A stretch of 60,907 nucleotides of DNA from an uncultured Bacteroidota bacterium (GCA_903893815.1 CAITNS010000003.1:1-60907); one strand, 5' to 3'. Shown: positions 1 to 10,087, numbered from the stretch's first letter. Numbers and translations: made by a program. The notes: a model not told the origin generated them from the letters alone.

Positions 1-27
1 ACACCAAAGATTACAAACATTAAGACT

Positions 28-44
28 CAACTGCTATGCAGTTG
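28..44. repeat. Small perfect inverted repeat
   Basis: CAACTGC-TAT-GCAGTTG, a 7-bp stem with a 3-nt loop. It lies in the 1-185 stretch, in which I see no convincing gene. The role is unknown; it could be part of an old intergenic repeat. Confidence 0.4.
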
Positions 45-185
45 GAGCATGGATGACTAAAAAGGGGAATAGTAAAGTGCTAAAAATGGCGGTTCCGATA
101 AAAAAACGAAAATGGATGAACGGAATTTTTGCAAAAGTCGACGAGTGTTCATTCCCACTATCTCTTCGAAATTAAATTCTACTGT

Positions 186-293
186 CTATTTACGGTTTAT
201 TATTGCTTTCTGTTTGTCAGTAGAAATAATGTTTTGTCCATAACAATTACTCCCAATAACTAGACTGATTGTCAAAATTAAAATGTTTTTCAT
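186..293 (-). pseudogene. Short secreted-peptide ORF, probably a gene remnant
   Basis: A 35-codon frame starts with MKNILILTISLVIGSNCYGQ, which looks like a complete Bacteroidota signal peptide (hydrophobic core, then G-Q), followed by only about 15 residues before the stop. A real secreted protein would be expected to continue, so this is most likely the surviving 5' end of a decayed exported-protein gene. A genuine small exported peptide cannot be excluded. Upstream (300-410) there is a GC-richer stretch around TTGCGGCTTGGCGCC but no gene. Confidence 0.35.
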
Positions 294-411
294 GTTTTAT
301 TAGGTTTCTATAAAATAACGCATAACGTTATTGCGGCTTGGCGCCACTCTTCCGTTTGCAAATATTTACAAACAACTAAAATCACGTCGCAACTCTAATC
401 AAATATAACAA

Positions 412-447
412 AAAAATCCCTTTAAACTTTCGCTTAAAGGGATTTTC
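412..447 (-). terminator. Rho-independent terminator of metK
   Basis: AAAATCCCTTTAA is paired with TTAAAGGGATTTT around an 8-nt loop. Read on the minus strand it ends in a T-run just past the metK stop codon. Confidence 0.8.
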
Positions 448-464
448 AATTTATATAAATAAAA

Positions 465-1718
465 TTATTTTACTTTAAAAGCTGCTTTTACTTTAGCAAC
501 GTAATCTAATTTTTCCCAAGTAAACAACTCAACTTTCATTGTTTTTGTTTTTCCATCAGGAGATTTAAAAGTTTTAGTTACTACTTCGTTCTTACGACCC
601 ATGTGTCCGTAAGCTGCTGTTTCGCTATAGATTGGTGTACGTAATTTAAAACGTTGCTCAATAAAGTAAGGACGCATATCAAATACTTTTTCAACGATTT
701 TAGCAATTTGCCCATCTGTCATTTTTACTTTTGCAGTTCCATAAGTATCAATAAAAATACCCATTGGTTGTGCAACACCAATTGCATAAGATACTTGAAC
801 TAATACTTCAGAACAAATACCTGCTGCAACTAAATTTTTAGCAATGTGACGAGTAGCATATGCTGCTGAACGGTCAACTTTACTTGGATCTTTACCAGAG
901 AAAGCACCACCACCGTGAGCACCTTTTCCACCGTAAGTATCTACAATAATTTTACGACCTGTTAAACCTGTATCTCCGTGTGGACCACCGATTACAAATT
1001 TACCAGTTGGGTTAATATGATAGTTAATTTTGTTGTTGAATAAATGCGCGTATTTAGGATATTTCTTTTTAACTCTTGGAATTAAAATATCGATAATATC
1101 TTTTTTGATCTTCGCTAACATTTTTGGCTCAGCATCAAAATCATCATGCTGTGTAGAAACTACAATCGCATCAATACGAACTGGTGTATTGTTGTCATCA
1201 TATTCTAAGGTTACTTGAGATTTTGCATCAGGACGTAAATATTTAATTTCTTTATTCTCGCGACGTAAAGCTGCTAATTCTAATAAAATACCATGAGCTA
1301 AATCTAAAGCTAAAGGCATGTAGTTTGCTGTTTCGTTAGTTGCATAACCAAACATCATTCCTTGGTCGCCAGCACCTTGCTCTTCTTTTTTCTTTCTATC
1401 AACACCTTGGTTAATATCAGCAGATTGCTCATGAATAGCAGATAAAATACCACAAGAGTTTGCTTCAAACATATACTCAGATTTAGTATATCCAATTTTA
1501 CGAATTACTTCACGAGCAATTTCTTGAACATCTAAATATGCTTTTGATTTAACCTCACCAGCTAAAATCACTTGTCCTGTAGTTACTAAAGTTTCGCAAG
1601 CTACTTTACTTTGTGGATCGAATGCTAAAAAGTTATCAATTAAAGCGTCTGAAATTTGATCGGCAACCTTATCTGGATGGCCTTCTGATACTGATTCTGA
1701 GGTGAAAAGATATCCCAT
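465..1718 (-). CDS. metK: S-adenosylmethionine synthetase
   Basis: This enzyme makes S-adenosylmethionine from methionine and ATP in the cytoplasm, the methyl donor for methylation reactions. The 417-residue protein has full family length and shows the expected signatures in order: GHPDKVADQ near residues 14-22 (ATP/metal site), [12 protein letters not shown] near 115-126 (flexible active-site loop) and [18 protein letters not shown] near 272-290 (phosphate-binding loop). The start [17 protein letters not shown] matches the usual N-terminus. It is monocistronic on the minus strand, followed by a clear terminator and preceded by a TAAATTTG promoter element. It is a chromosomal housekeeping gene with nothing unusual. 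Confidence 0.97.
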   Translation of the reverse strand: MGYLFTSESVSEGHPDKVADQISDALIDNFLAFDPQSKVACETLVTTGQVILAGEVKSKAYLDVQEIAREVIRKIGYTKSEYMFEANSCGILSAIHEQSADINQGVDRKKKEEQGAGDQGMMFGYATNETANYMPLALDLAHGILLELAALRRENKEIKYLRPDAKSQVTLEYDDNNTPVRIDAIVVSTQHDDFDAEPKMLAKIKKDIIDILIPRVKKKYPKYAHLFNNKINYHINPTGKFVIGGPHGDTGLTGRKIIVDTYGGKGAHGGGAFSGKDPSKVDRSAAYATRHIAKNLVAAGICSEVLVQVSYAIGVAQPMGIFIDTYGTAKVKMTDGQIAKIVEKVFDMRPYFIEQRFKLRTPIYSETAAYGHMGRKNEVVTKTFKSPDGKTKTMKVELFTWEKLDYVAKVKAAFKVK

Positions 1719-1770
1719 GTTTTTTGTTTATGTTAGTTTTTAATTAGTTTAATTTTTAATACAAGAGCAA

Positions 1771-1778
1771 CAAATTTA
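1771..1778 (-). promoter_or_regulatory. Putative -7 element of the metK promoter
   Basis: On the minus strand this reads TAAATTTG, a perfect match to the Bacteroidota TAnnTTTG element, about 53 bp upstream of the metK start. I see no clear -33 TTG, so only the -7 element is called. Confidence 0.5.
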
Positions 1779-1856
1779 AAGTTTTGCATTGGGAATAAAA
1801 AAAATGTTTTGAACAATTATTTTGTGTTGTTCCGATTGCTTCTTTGCTACAAAATA

Positions 1857-1885
1857 AAAGAGGCTATCTTAACGACAGCCTCTTA
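1857..1885 (-). terminator. Terminator of ilvE
   Basis: AAGAGGCT and AGCCTCTT form an 8-bp stem with an 11-nt loop. On the minus strand it is followed by a T-rich tract. It lies between the ilvE stop codon and the metK promoter. Confidence 0.7.
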
Positions 1886-1902
1886 AAATAACAAGGAGCA
1901 TG

Positions 1903-2970
1903 TTAAATCACTTTAAACATCCAACCCATTTTATCTTCAATTTTCCCTTTACGAATACCTCTTAAGGTTTCATCCACTTTGTTAGAGAATTTGCGATCTG
2001 CCACTGCGGGTAATTCCATATAATGCTCTTGGTGTCCAATACCAATAATTTGAGCAATAGTAGCTGCTGTTCCAACACCAAAAACCTCTTTAATCTCTCC
2101 TTTTGCATGTGCTTCAACAATTTCCAATATAGAAATTTTACGCTCTTCTACGTTCATCCCCCAATCTCTTGCTAGTGCTAAAACACTTCTACGGGTTACT
2201 CCATCTAAAATAGTGTCACTTAATGCCGGGGTAATCAAAGTATCGCCAATCACAAACATTAAGTTCATGGTTCCAGATTCTTCTAAAAAGGAATGTGTTT
2301 TTCCATCAGTCCAGATAACTTGTTGGTAACCTTTTTGTTGCGCTAATCTGGTTGGAAATAAACTTCTACCATAGTTGCCGGCAGCTTTTACAAATCCTAC
2401 ACCACCTTCAACAGCTCTAATATAGTTTGTTTCAATAAGCACCTTAATTGGCTCTGAATAATACTTACCTGCTGGGCAAGTAATAATAATAAACTTATAA
2501 GTTTCACTTGCTTTTACTCCAATTGCTTCATCAGTTGCAATTAAAAATGGTCTAATATATAATGAACCCGTTTCTGATGTTGGAACCCATGAAGCATCTA
2601 ATTTCAATAACTCAATTAAGCCACCCATAAAAATCTCTTCTGGAACCTCAGGCATTGCCATTCTAATGGCCGACTTGTTCATTCGTTTAAAATTTTCTAA
2701 AGGTCTAAAAACGCTAACTTCGCCATTATCATTTTTATAAGCTTTCATTCCTTCAAAAATAGCTTGTCCGTAGTGTAATGCCGACATAGCATAACTCATT
2801 GGCATATCTTGATAAGGCATAATAGATGCTTTTACCCATTTACCATCAGCGTATTCGGCAATAAACATGTGATCCGAAAAACATTTTCCAAAAGGAACAT
2901 TGTTCACGTCATTCTCGCTTACCCTACTGTGAGCGGTTTTTTCGATTTTAATATCAGCGTTTGCAGTCAT
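1903..2970 (-). CDS. ilvE: Branched-chain amino acid aminotransferase
   Basis: A PLP-dependent fold-IV aminotransferase that interconverts Val/Leu/Ile and their 2-oxo acids with glutamate. About 355 residues from the preferred start at 2970 (MTANADIKIEKTAH). The open frame runs to 3000, but its first ten residues (MLICLIQYII) do not look like family sequence. Family features visible: YIRPFLIATDEAIG, the VKAAGNYGRS segment carrying the likely Schiff-base lysine, FLEESGTMNLMFV and GVTRRSVLALA. The layout is that of the larger BCAT class. It is alone on the minus strand, ending at its own terminator. Confidence 0.93.
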   Translation of the reverse strand: MTANADIKIEKTAHSRVSENDVNNVPFGKCFSDHMFIAEYADGKWVKASIMPYQDMPMSYAMSALHYGQAIFEGMKAYKNDNGEVSVFRPLENFKRMNKSAIRMAMPEVPEEIFMGGLIELLKLDASWVPTSETGSLYIRPFLIATDEAIGVKASETYKFIIITCPAGKYYSEPIKVLIETNYIRAVEGGVGFVKAAGNYGRSLFPTRLAQQKGYQQVIWTDGKTHSFLEESGTMNLMFVIGDTLITPALSDTILDGVTRRSVLALARDWGMNVEERKISILEIVEAHAKGEIKEVFGVGTAATIAQIIGIGHQEHYMELPAVADRKFSNKVDETLRGIRKGKIEDKMGWMFKVI

Positions 2971-3087
2971 TATAATGTATTGTATTAAACAAATTAGCAC
3001 ATAATTTTTGTTAGTACAAACTATTTAGTCGATTATTTTTAGGTGTTCTAGGAAAATAATGGCTTTCTGTATTTTTTCTCAAAAAAT

Positions 3088-3116
3088 TTGTTTTTAATAT
3101 AATTTTTCTATTTTCG
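3088..3116 (+). promoter_or_regulatory. Putative promoter of the M23 peptidase gene
   Basis: TTG (3088-3090), 18-nt spacer, then TATTTTCG (3109-3116), one mismatch from TAnnTTTG. It ends 17 bp before the proposed TTG start codon at 3134. Confidence 0.5.
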
Positions 3117-3133
3117 CGCAACTTATTAACAAT

Positions 3134-4096
3134 TTGAAGTTTATTGTTCATATTCTATTCATTGGCCTTCTTTTACCTAAACTCATTTTAGCAGATGGAG
3201 AGCCCACTAAAGACACAACGCGTCTTAAAATAACTGCGTCCAATAATAATGTCACTATTACCAAACTTCAAGTGATTGAATTAGTGGATTCGCTGCTAGA
3301 CTTACAAACAATTGATGAAAGAGAAATAGAACTCATTAGCTATTATAATAGTATTTTAAGTTCAAAAGAGACCAATTTAACGATCGTTAAATACAATAAT
3401 GTACCTGCTACCAACTTTTATGATGATTTTGATGAAACTGCCGTTTTTCAAATCACTCCGGAAGATGAATTCCCAGAAACACAGATAATAAAAATAGAAA
3501 GCGACTCTTTAGGAAATTATGCGCATCCACGTGAAGGGCAAGTTAACTCCAAATTTGGCTGGAGAGATGGCAGAATGCATAAAGGAATTGATATTAATTT
3601 ACATAAAGGAGATGCTGTAGTTGCTGCTTTTGATGGCATGGTTCGTATAGCTCATGTAAAAGGTGCTTATGGTAACGTAGTAATTATAAGACATTATAAT
3701 GGCTTAGAGACCGTTTACGCTCACTTATCAAAAATAAAAGTAAAACCAGGTCAGGTTGTTTTAGCCGGACAACTTATAGGCTTAGGCGGAAGTACAGGCA
3801 GAAGCAGTGGACCACATTTACATTTTGAAGTGCGCTTTAAAGGGCAAGCTCTAAATCCTTCTTCCATTATTTCTTTTATCGAAAACAAAACCTTTAACGA
3901 CTCTATCGTTATAAAAAAATCTCGTTACGGTATTTGCGCTTACCCAAGTAATGCCACTTTACATACTATTGAGCGTGGAGACACCTGGTATGAAGTTGCA
4001 AAACGCTATGGTTTATCAATGAAAGAATTATGTGTTTTAAATAATACAGATAAACGCTACTATCTTAAAATTGGACAAAAAATAAGAGTAAACTAA
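3134..4096 (+). CDS. Secreted M23 metallopeptidase with C-terminal LysM
   Basis: A cell-wall hydrolase candidate acting on peptidoglycan in the periplasm. It has 320 residues. An N-terminal hydrophobic signal peptide (residues 1-20) is followed by a linker and a peptidase M23 domain at about 131-245 with the zinc/catalytic set H149-x3-D153, H197 and H228-L-H230, all present. A LysM domain ends the protein (about 276-320, HTIERGDTWYEVAKRYGLS). The start is a TTG codon, as the signal peptide begins there and no ATG is available. Proteins of this build often take part in septum splitting, but nothing nearby confirms that. Convergent with the next gene. Confidence 0.85.
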   Translation: MKFIVHILFIGLLLPKLILADGEPTKDTTRLKITASNNNVTITKLQVIELVDSLLDLQTIDEREIELISYYNSILSSKETNLTIVKYNNVPATNFYDDFDETAVFQITPEDEFPETQIIKIESDSLGNYAHPREGQVNSKFGWRDGRMHKGIDINLHKGDAVVAAFDGMVRIAHVKGAYGNVVIIRHYNGLETVYAHLSKIKVKPGQVVLAGQLIGLGGSTGRSSGPHLHFEVRFKGQALNPSSIISFIENKTFNDSIVIKKSRYGICAYPSNATLHTIERGDTWYEVAKRYGLSMKELCVLNNTDKRYYLKIGQKIRVN

Positions 4097-4100
4097 TTGG

Positions 4101-6341
4101 CTAAAGATTTAACCAATAAACAAACTTCAATACAACACCTCTGTTTTTTTCGCCAAAGTTTTCAGAATAATAATTATCAGAATAAACTATAAACAAATCA
4201 CTCATTGGTTTAAATCTCCATTGAAAACGGGCATTGATATTCACGTTTTTAATTTGACTATTATACTGTATAAAAGTTGTAAAGAAAATGCTTTTCGTAA
4301 AAGATAATTCAATTTTTGGTCCAATTAAATCTAAATATACTTTTTTAGATAGATGAGGCAAAATAATTTCATCATGTGTATAGCTAGCAGTAATAATAGC
4401 ATATGGTTGTTTTCTAAAAACGATATCTGCATTATAAGACAACTTTGTGCCTGTAAAATAACTTCCATAAGTTACTCCCGCCAATGCATTAAATATTTTG
4501 CGTTGATTCGTTTTTATTTTAATTCCAAAATCTTGATACCTATACTCTGCAATAGGTAATGCAAGATTACCAGTAAAGGTTACATCTGTGGGATAAATTA
4601 AATTTGTGTAATAATTATGATAATCAATTGATAAACCAGAAGTATTCGTAGCATTAAAATCCCAACCAAATTGATTCAACATATCTGTTGTTGAAAATTT
4701 ATCATTCGCATAATAATCCATATACCATCGAGGACCCATTTTATTGATAACAGATTTTTTTGGATAGAAAAAGTAATTAACACTAGGCTCTAAACGCCAA
4801 TATGTATTTCTAATGGTCATATTTTTTGAGTAATCCAATTGAAAAATACGAGGTGTAAAACCAGTTTCGGCATTATAGTTTTTATTAACGTATTCATGGT
4901 TCCATTGTATATTTATTTTTTGTGTATTATACGATAACCAAGTGGCATGCGTATATGCATCATTGTTTTTTGAATTAGATAAAGAATGATGAAAAAAAGC
5001 TTTGCCCATCCATTTATTATTATCACTTATTAAATTATAATCTGCGCCTACAACTCTATTAAAATTAATTCCTGTAAAACCTACTGAATCATATTGTTGC
5101 CTATTTACAAATATGAAAGAAACATTTGAACGTTTAAATACATTACGTTGTAATGCAGCCACAAAATAATTTTGAGCAAAAACATCAACTTCATTAATTT
5201 TTGTTTTAGCCGTTTGTATATCCATTACTCCAATACGCCAGTTCTTATTTGGCTTACCACTTAATCTAAGTCCTGCAATAATTGGAACGGCACTACCATT
5301 ATTATAGCCAATTCTCCGTGAGAAAAATGGACGAATTTGTCTGAAACCAAAGTTGGCAAACAAATCACTATTCTCAATAAAAAACTGACGTTGTTCTGGA
5401 AAAAACAAACTGAATCTAGTTAAGTTAGTAATTTGTCTATCGACTTCAACTTGAGAAAAATCTGGGTTAAATGTGAAATCTAAATTTAATGAAGAGGATA
5501 AAGCGATTTTAGCATCTACACCTCCATTAAATTCATAAGACACTGGTGTTTTTGAAACAAAGTCCTTATTAACTTTAGCTATACCATATGGTATAATAGC
5601 AATGTTTCTTCCTGCTTTTTTTGGTAACGTATCCCAATTTAAAGTTCCAACAAAAGCTAAGGATGAAACATTAAACTGTCGAGGAACTTTAGCCCAAGAT
5701 GAATTTTCATTTTGTTTCAAATCATTCCTCGAAAAATTAATTCCCCAATTGCTAATATCATTCTTATAACGAATGGTTTTAAAGGGAATTTCCATTTCAA
5801 CTATCCAACAATTTTTTTTCCGCTTTACTGCACTAAACCATTTATTATCCCAACTTACATTAGCGCCTTGTCCTCCTCCGCCAGCTACTAAACCCTCGCG
5901 CTGTGCACCATAAGGATTCACCCCAAAACTAAAACCATTCTGCTTATCTAAAAATGGATCAAGTGTAAATACAAAACAATCACTAACGGGATATAAAAAA
6001 TCGCGTTTTAAAGATTGTACTACATAATTTCCTGGTAACGAATCATAACATATAGCTGCAACATAAATTGATTTATCATTATAAGTTACATACGCTGTAG
6101 TTTTTGATTTTGATAAACAGGTGTCATACGGAAAATTTTGCCAAAAATTGCCCGCAGGCTCACAAACTTGCCAATGCGATTCATTGAGTTCGCCATCTAT
6201 AATTGTAGGTTCAACAGATTTGCAAATAGTAATGCTTTTACTATTTTGAGCGTTAAAAGTCGAAGAAAAAAATATAAGTAATATAAATATAAATGTTTTC
6301 AAATAAATCTTAATAATAACCAGGCAACAAATAAAGGACAT
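4101..6341 (-). CDS. DUF5916-type protein: N-terminal CBM9-like domain plus outer-membrane barrel region
   Basis: About 746 residues. A signal peptide (ending near SSTFNAQ) is followed by a carbohydrate-binding family 9-like domain (DGELNESHWQVCEPAGNF, AYVTYNDKSIYVAAICYD) and then a long region rich in alternating aromatic beta-strands, as expected of a membrane barrel (DUF5916 architecture, common in Bacteroidota). The motif FNPDFSQVEVDRQITNLTRF is characteristic of this family. The frame is open to 6383; I prefer the ATG at 6341 because it gives a shorter lead into the signal peptide, but this is uncertain. The substrate is unknown. It is divergent from the lpxD-like gene. Confidence 0.75.
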   Translation of the reverse strand: MSFICCLVIIKIYLKTFIFILLIFFSSTFNAQNSKSITICKSVEPTIIDGELNESHWQVCEPAGNFWQNFPYDTCLSKSKTTAYVTYNDKSIYVAAICYDSLPGNYVVQSLKRDFLYPVSDCFVFTLDPFLDKQNGFSFGVNPYGAQREGLVAGGGGQGANVSWDNKWFSAVKRKKNCWIVEMEIPFKTIRYKNDISNWGINFSRNDLKQNENSSWAKVPRQFNVSSLAFVGTLNWDTLPKKAGRNIAIIPYGIAKVNKDFVSKTPVSYEFNGGVDAKIALSSSLNLDFTFNPDFSQVEVDRQITNLTRFSLFFPEQRQFFIENSDLFANFGFRQIRPFFSRRIGYNNGSAVPIIAGLRLSGKPNKNWRIGVMDIQTAKTKINEVDVFAQNYFVAALQRNVFKRSNVSFIFVNRQQYDSVGFTGINFNRVVGADYNLISDNNKWMGKAFFHHSLSNSKNNDAYTHATWLSYNTQKINIQWNHEYVNKNYNAETGFTPRIFQLDYSKNMTIRNTYWRLEPSVNYFFYPKKSVINKMGPRWYMDYYANDKFSTTDMLNQFGWDFNATNTSGLSIDYHNYYTNLIYPTDVTFTGNLALPIAEYRYQDFGIKIKTNQRKIFNALAGVTYGSYFTGTKLSYNADIVFRKQPYAIITASYTHDEIILPHLSKKVYLDLIGPKIELSFTKSIFFTTFIQYNSQIKNVNINARFQWRFKPMSDLFIVYSDNYYSENFGEKNRGVVLKFVYWLNL

Positions 6342-6424
6342 TAGTGTTTCACAAAAATAAACTATTATGCGTTTTATTTTCACAATTCTTTACTTATATT
6401 TAAAACTGAAACAAAAAATGAGTC

Positions 6425-7363
6425 ATGCAAATTAACCCAACTTCATTAAAAGATATTGCCGCAATTATTAGTGCTAAATATATTGGTAACGACGACCATC
6501 TCATTACTGGATTTAATGAAATACATCGCGTTACTAATGGAGACGTGGTTTTTGTAGATCATCCAAAATATTATAATAAAGCCCTACAATCTGCAGCAAC
6601 TATCATTATTATTAATAAAGAAGTAGATTGTCCAGAAGGTAAAGCACTCATATTGCACGATGAACCTTTTACAGCATTCAATCAATTAATGCTGCACTTT
6701 CAACCAAAAGAATATTCTTTAAAACCAATTAGTGATACAGCTAAAATTGGTAAAAATGTAATCATCATGCCTGGTTGCTATATTGGCAATCATGTTATTA
6801 TTGGCGACAATTGCATTCTTCATCCCAATGTGGTGATATATGACCGTTGCGAAATTGGTAATAATGTGATTATACATGCAGGCTCAGTTATTGGTTCGGA
6901 TGGATTTTATTATAAAAATCGTAAAACACATTTCGAACAATTTCAATCGTGCGGTAATGTTATTATTCATGATAACGTGCACATTGGTGCTAATTGTACT
7001 TTTGATAAAGGAGTGACTGCATCAACCATCATTGGTAAAGGAACTGTGATTGATAATCAAGTGCATTTAGCGCACGATGTAGTGATTGGCGAAAATTGTT
7101 TATTTGCATCTGGTAATACCATTGCTGGTTGCAGTACTATAGGTAATAATGTTACCATGTGGGGTCAAGTGGGAGTATCGAGCGATATTACCATTGGTGA
7201 TGGAGCAGTGATACAAGCGCAAAGCGGCGTTGGTGAAAATGTTCCAGCTGGAAAAACTTATTTTGGAACACCGGCAGGTGATGCCAAACATAAACTAAGA
7301 GAAATATTTGCTACAAAACAATTACCTTCTTTAATTCATAAGCTTTACGATAAAGATAAATAA
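6425..7363 (+). CDS. LpxD-like UDP-3-O-acylglucosamine N-acyltransferase
   Basis: 312 residues. An N-terminal uridine-binding-like domain (about 1-100) is followed by a left-handed beta-helix built from hexapeptide repeats ([IV]G..., about 105-280, including GSVIGSDGFYYKN and QVHLAHDVVIGENC, where the His of HLAHD is the likely catalytic base). LpxD transfers a 3-hydroxyacyl chain to UDP-3-O-acyl-glucosamine in lipid A synthesis. The protein is somewhat shorter than canonical LpxD (about 340), and Bacteroidota often carry an extra LpxD paralogue, so whether this is the essential copy is not settled. No other lpx genes are adjacent. Confidence 0.75.
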   Translation: MQINPTSLKDIAAIISAKYIGNDDHLITGFNEIHRVTNGDVVFVDHPKYYNKALQSAATIIIINKEVDCPEGKALILHDEPFTAFNQLMLHFQPKEYSLKPISDTAKIGKNVIIMPGCYIGNHVIIGDNCILHPNVVIYDRCEIGNNVIIHAGSVIGSDGFYYKNRKTHFEQFQSCGNVIIHDNVHIGANCTFDKGVTASTIIGKGTVIDNQVHLAHDVVIGENCLFASGNTIAGCSTIGNNVTMWGQVGVSSDITIGDGAVIQAQSGVGENVPAGKTYFGTPAGDAKHKLREIFATKQLPSLIHKLYDKDK

Positions 7364-7448
7364 CTGTTATATTTTGTATACCAGTCCTTTATTTTAAAAG
7401 ACAAATCACCTTCCCATCTCAAAAAAAACATTTATCTTTATTGGTATC

Positions 7449-8678
7449 TTGAGAAACCCAAAGTTAAATATTCAAAGTAAATCAAACACAGTAAAAGATA
7501 TTAAGCTAAACTCTTTGTTAGAAATGACAAAGGCTATTAACAATAATGTTAACACAGCGCAGTTACTTGATATTTATCAGGAAATTTTAGAGAATCGATT
7601 AAAGGTTGGGAAGCTTGTGTTGTTTAGTTTTACAACGGAATGGACTTGCATTTTAAAATACGGCGTTGACAAAGATTACAATCATTTAGTATTTGAACCT
7701 GAGTTATTAGATATTCAAGAAATTGAAACGATCTCCTACTCTAAAGGAAATTTAAGTCAGAAGTTTGAAATTGTGATTCCAGTCTATCACAAACAAACCC
7801 CTTTAGCCTTTGTATTATTAGGCGATTTGGATGAAAAGAAAATTGAAATGAGCTCTGCTATTAAACATTTACCTTTTATTCAAACGCTTACGAATGTGAT
7901 GATTGTGGCGATTGAAAATAAAAAATTATACAAAACATCTATTCAAAAAGCCACCATACAAAAGGAATTAGAGTTAGCGCAAGGCATGCAAAAAATGTTG
8001 TTCCCTACTAACCTACCAAACATTGACGAAGCAGAAATGAACGCCTTATACCTGCCGCATCAGCAAGTGGGCGGTGATTATTATGACGTGATTTGGATTA
8101 ATGAAGTAGAGTTTGTGTTTTGTTTAGCTGATGTTTCTGGTAAGGGATTGGCTGCTGCTTTATTGATGAGTAATTTACAAGCTGCTTTGCGCGTGCTTTT
8201 AAAATACACCCAAAACTTAACGGAGATTGTAATTGACATCAATCAACTGATTTGTGATAACGCTAAATCAGAAAAATTTATTTCGTTGTTTATTGCAAAA
8301 TATAATATTGGAACACATAAATTATCTTATATCAATGCCGGCCATAATGCGCCTATATTAATCAACAATAATCAATCAATCTTTTTAGATAAAGGTTGTA
8401 CTTTATTAGGAATCAGCAATCCTCTTCCCGCTTTAGAAAACGATACTTTATTAATTTCTCCGCAATCGTTGTTATTCGCTTATACAGATGGCTTAACGGA
8501 TACTGTTAACGCGAATGATGAGACATTATCAGAGAATGAAATTAAAACCATCTTGATAAACAACAAAAACTCCAACTCTGAATTTATTAATAAAGCGATG
8601 ATGCATTATTTAGAAGAGTTTAAAGCAGAAATGCCTTTTATAGATGACATTGCCATGTTGACCTGTAAGTTTAATTAA
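7449..8678 (+). CDS. SpoIIE/PP2C-type serine phosphatase (RsbU-like)
   Basis: 409 residues. The N-terminal half resembles a GAF-like sensor region; the C-terminal half (about 175-405) is a SpoIIE/PP2C phosphatase: KELELAQGMQKMLFP linker, then GGDYYDV with metal-binding Asp, VSGKGLAAALLMS, INAGHNAPILI, LFAYTDGLTD, and IDDIAMLTC near the end. Such proteins dephosphorylate anti-sigma antagonists or STAS proteins. No partner lies next to it. The start is a TTG at 7449; an ATG lies about 26 codons in (MTKAINNN). It overlaps convergent aroE by 4 bp. Confidence 0.8.
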   Translation: MRNPKLNIQSKSNTVKDIKLNSLLEMTKAINNNVNTAQLLDIYQEILENRLKVGKLVLFSFTTEWTCILKYGVDKDYNHLVFEPELLDIQEIETISYSKGNLSQKFEIVIPVYHKQTPLAFVLLGDLDEKKIEMSSAIKHLPFIQTLTNVMIVAIENKKLYKTSIQKATIQKELELAQGMQKMLFPTNLPNIDEAEMNALYLPHQQVGGDYYDVIWINEVEFVFCLADVSGKGLAAALLMSNLQAALRVLLKYTQNLTEIVIDINQLICDNAKSEKFISLFIAKYNIGTHKLSYINAGHNAPILINNNQSIFLDKGCTLLGISNPLPALENDTLLISPQSLLFAYTDGLTDTVNANDETLSENEIKTILINNKNSNSEFINKAMMHYLEEFKAEMPFIDDIAMLTCKFN

Positions 8679-9418
8679 TAATGCCAAATCTCCCAAGCCT
8701 TATCTGCTTGGAGCTTCAACATATTTAATCCATTAATTGTCACTGCGCCTTGCGCTTTACCTTTTTTCAAAAACAAGGTTTCTTCGGGATTATAAATTAA
8801 ATCATACAACAAATGTTCTGCTTTTAAAAACTGAAAAGGAATATCCGGGCAAACCTCATTTTTAGGATACATACCTAAAGGTGTGCAATTAACAATGAGT
8901 TTAAACGCATTCAACACGTATTCGTTTAGCTCAGCGTAATGGAAATAATTAGCTGCTTTTTTTTCTCCTGAGGTAACGTAATAAAAATCAACGCCCACAT
9001 TTTTCAAGGCATAAGCGATGGCTTTGGAGGCGCCACCAGTTCCTAATATCAAAGCCTTTTGATGAATGGGCTCTAAAAATGGTTTAATACTTTGAGCAAA
9101 GCCATAATAATCGGTATTGTAGCCTTTTAAATACGGTGTATCATTTTCCCAAGAAATTTTAATGCAATTTACGGCACCAATTTCTTTAGCAGTAACATCT
9201 AATTCATTTAAAAAAGAAATGACAGATTCTTTGTAAGGCTTGGTAACATTCAATCCTGACAATCGATGTTTTAAAACCAATTCAGGAAATGTGTCCAAAT
9301 TTTCTAAATCAAAATTAGAGTACATAAAATCGAATTTATTTTCTTTAATAAATTTTTCTTCTAAATACGATTTTGAAAACGAATGAGAAAGCGATTTACC
9401 GATAAGTCCTAAATTCAT
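8675..9418 (-). CDS. aroE: Shikimate 5-dehydrogenase
   Basis: Reduces 3-dehydroshikimate to shikimate with NADPH in aromatic amino acid synthesis. 247 residues. The N-terminus GLIGKSLSHSFSKSY contains the shikimate-binding serines, NVTKPYKESV contains the catalytic lysine (family NVTxPxK), the nucleotide-binding loop is GTGGASKAIAYAL (canonical GxGGxxxA), and NCTPLGMYP and NGLNMLKLQA complete the family set. The gene following in transcription order is not linked; the LolA-like gene lies only 6 bp upstream, so the two may form one operon on the minus strand. Confidence 0.93.
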   Translation of the reverse strand: MNLGLIGKSLSHSFSKSYLEEKFIKENKFDFMYSNFDLENLDTFPELVLKHRLSGLNVTKPYKESVISFLNELDVTAKEIGAVNCIKISWENDTPYLKGYNTDYYGFAQSIKPFLEPIHQKALILGTGGASKAIAYALKNVGVDFYYVTSGEKKAANYFHYAELNEYVLNAFKLIVNCTPLGMYPKNEVCPDIPFQFLKAEHLLYDLIYNPEETLFLKKGKAQGAVTINGLNMLKLQADKAWEIWHY

Positions 9419-9424
9419 CAGTTA

Positions 9425-10087
9425 TTATAAATCTCTTTCGTCGGTAATTTGATCTGCTTTAAATGCTTTGGTATCGAATACAAAAACGTTATCAGCAATC
9501 TCTATATTTGGTTTAAATAGTTTTATTTCGTAGCTCTGTGTGCTTCCGTCTTTCATTAACATAACTAATTTTGCTACTTGTTTTTTTGTTTTGTCAACAA
9601 AAATTTTCACTGTATGAAATTTCTTTTTCTCAGGCTTTACGGATGGGTACAATGTAATCACATGACAAATGGCTGTTCCAACTTTTTCTTCTTTTTCGTA
9701 TTTGTATTTGTAACCCGTTTCATACATCGTAAATATTTTAGATGGATTTAATTGGTCTTCGTTAGTGCCATCAAAGTTTTTAATAGTTAATTCGTTTGCA
9801 TCTTTATTGTGAGCCCAAATTGTTTTGCCATCACACACAATGGTATTACCCGGAATATCTAATTTGAATTTAGAACCCTTTACTTGAACTTTACCTGTTT
9901 GTTTTTCGGTTTGTTTTTTTTCTTTATTAAGAATAGTGAAAATATAATCAGATGTAATTGTTTTGTAAGCTTTAGTAACTTTACTTAAATCATCTAAGAT
10001 GGTCTTAGCTTTTGGATCTTGATCTTGGGCAAAAGAGTTAAATACAGAAAGTAAAAGAGAGGCGATTAATATGATTGATTTCTTCAT
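9425..10087 (-). CDS. LolA-like outer-membrane lipoprotein carrier protein
   Basis: 220 residues with a clear signal peptide (MKKSIILIASLLLSVFNSFA-Q). The mature part has the LolA/LolB-type pattern: LDDLSKVTKAYKTITSDYIFT, then GKVQVKGSKFKLDIPGNTIV, CDGKTIWAHNKDANELTI and FKPNIEIADNVFVFD near the end. LolA carries lipoproteins through the periplasm to the outer membrane. Bacteroidota have several such proteins, so the specific client is not known. It is transcribed just ahead of aroE. It is the last ordinary chromosomal gene before the tRNA-linked island. Confidence 0.75.
   Translation of the reverse strand: MKKSIILIASLLLSVFNSFAQDQDPKAKTILDDLSKVTKAYKTITSDYIFTILNKEKKQTEKQTGKVQVKGSKFKLDIPGNTIVCDGKTIWAHNKDANELTIKNFDGTNEDQLNPSKIFTMYETGYKYKYEKEEKVGTAICHVITLYPSVKPEKKKFHTVKIFVDKTKKQVAKLVMLMKDGSTQSYEIKLFKPNIEIADNVFVFDTKAFKADQITDERDL

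Noticed and set aside
1030-1218. Plus-strand ORF inside metK
   Set aside because: Shadow frame of a strongly conserved enzyme gene; likewise for the other short ORFs antisense to T9SS genes.
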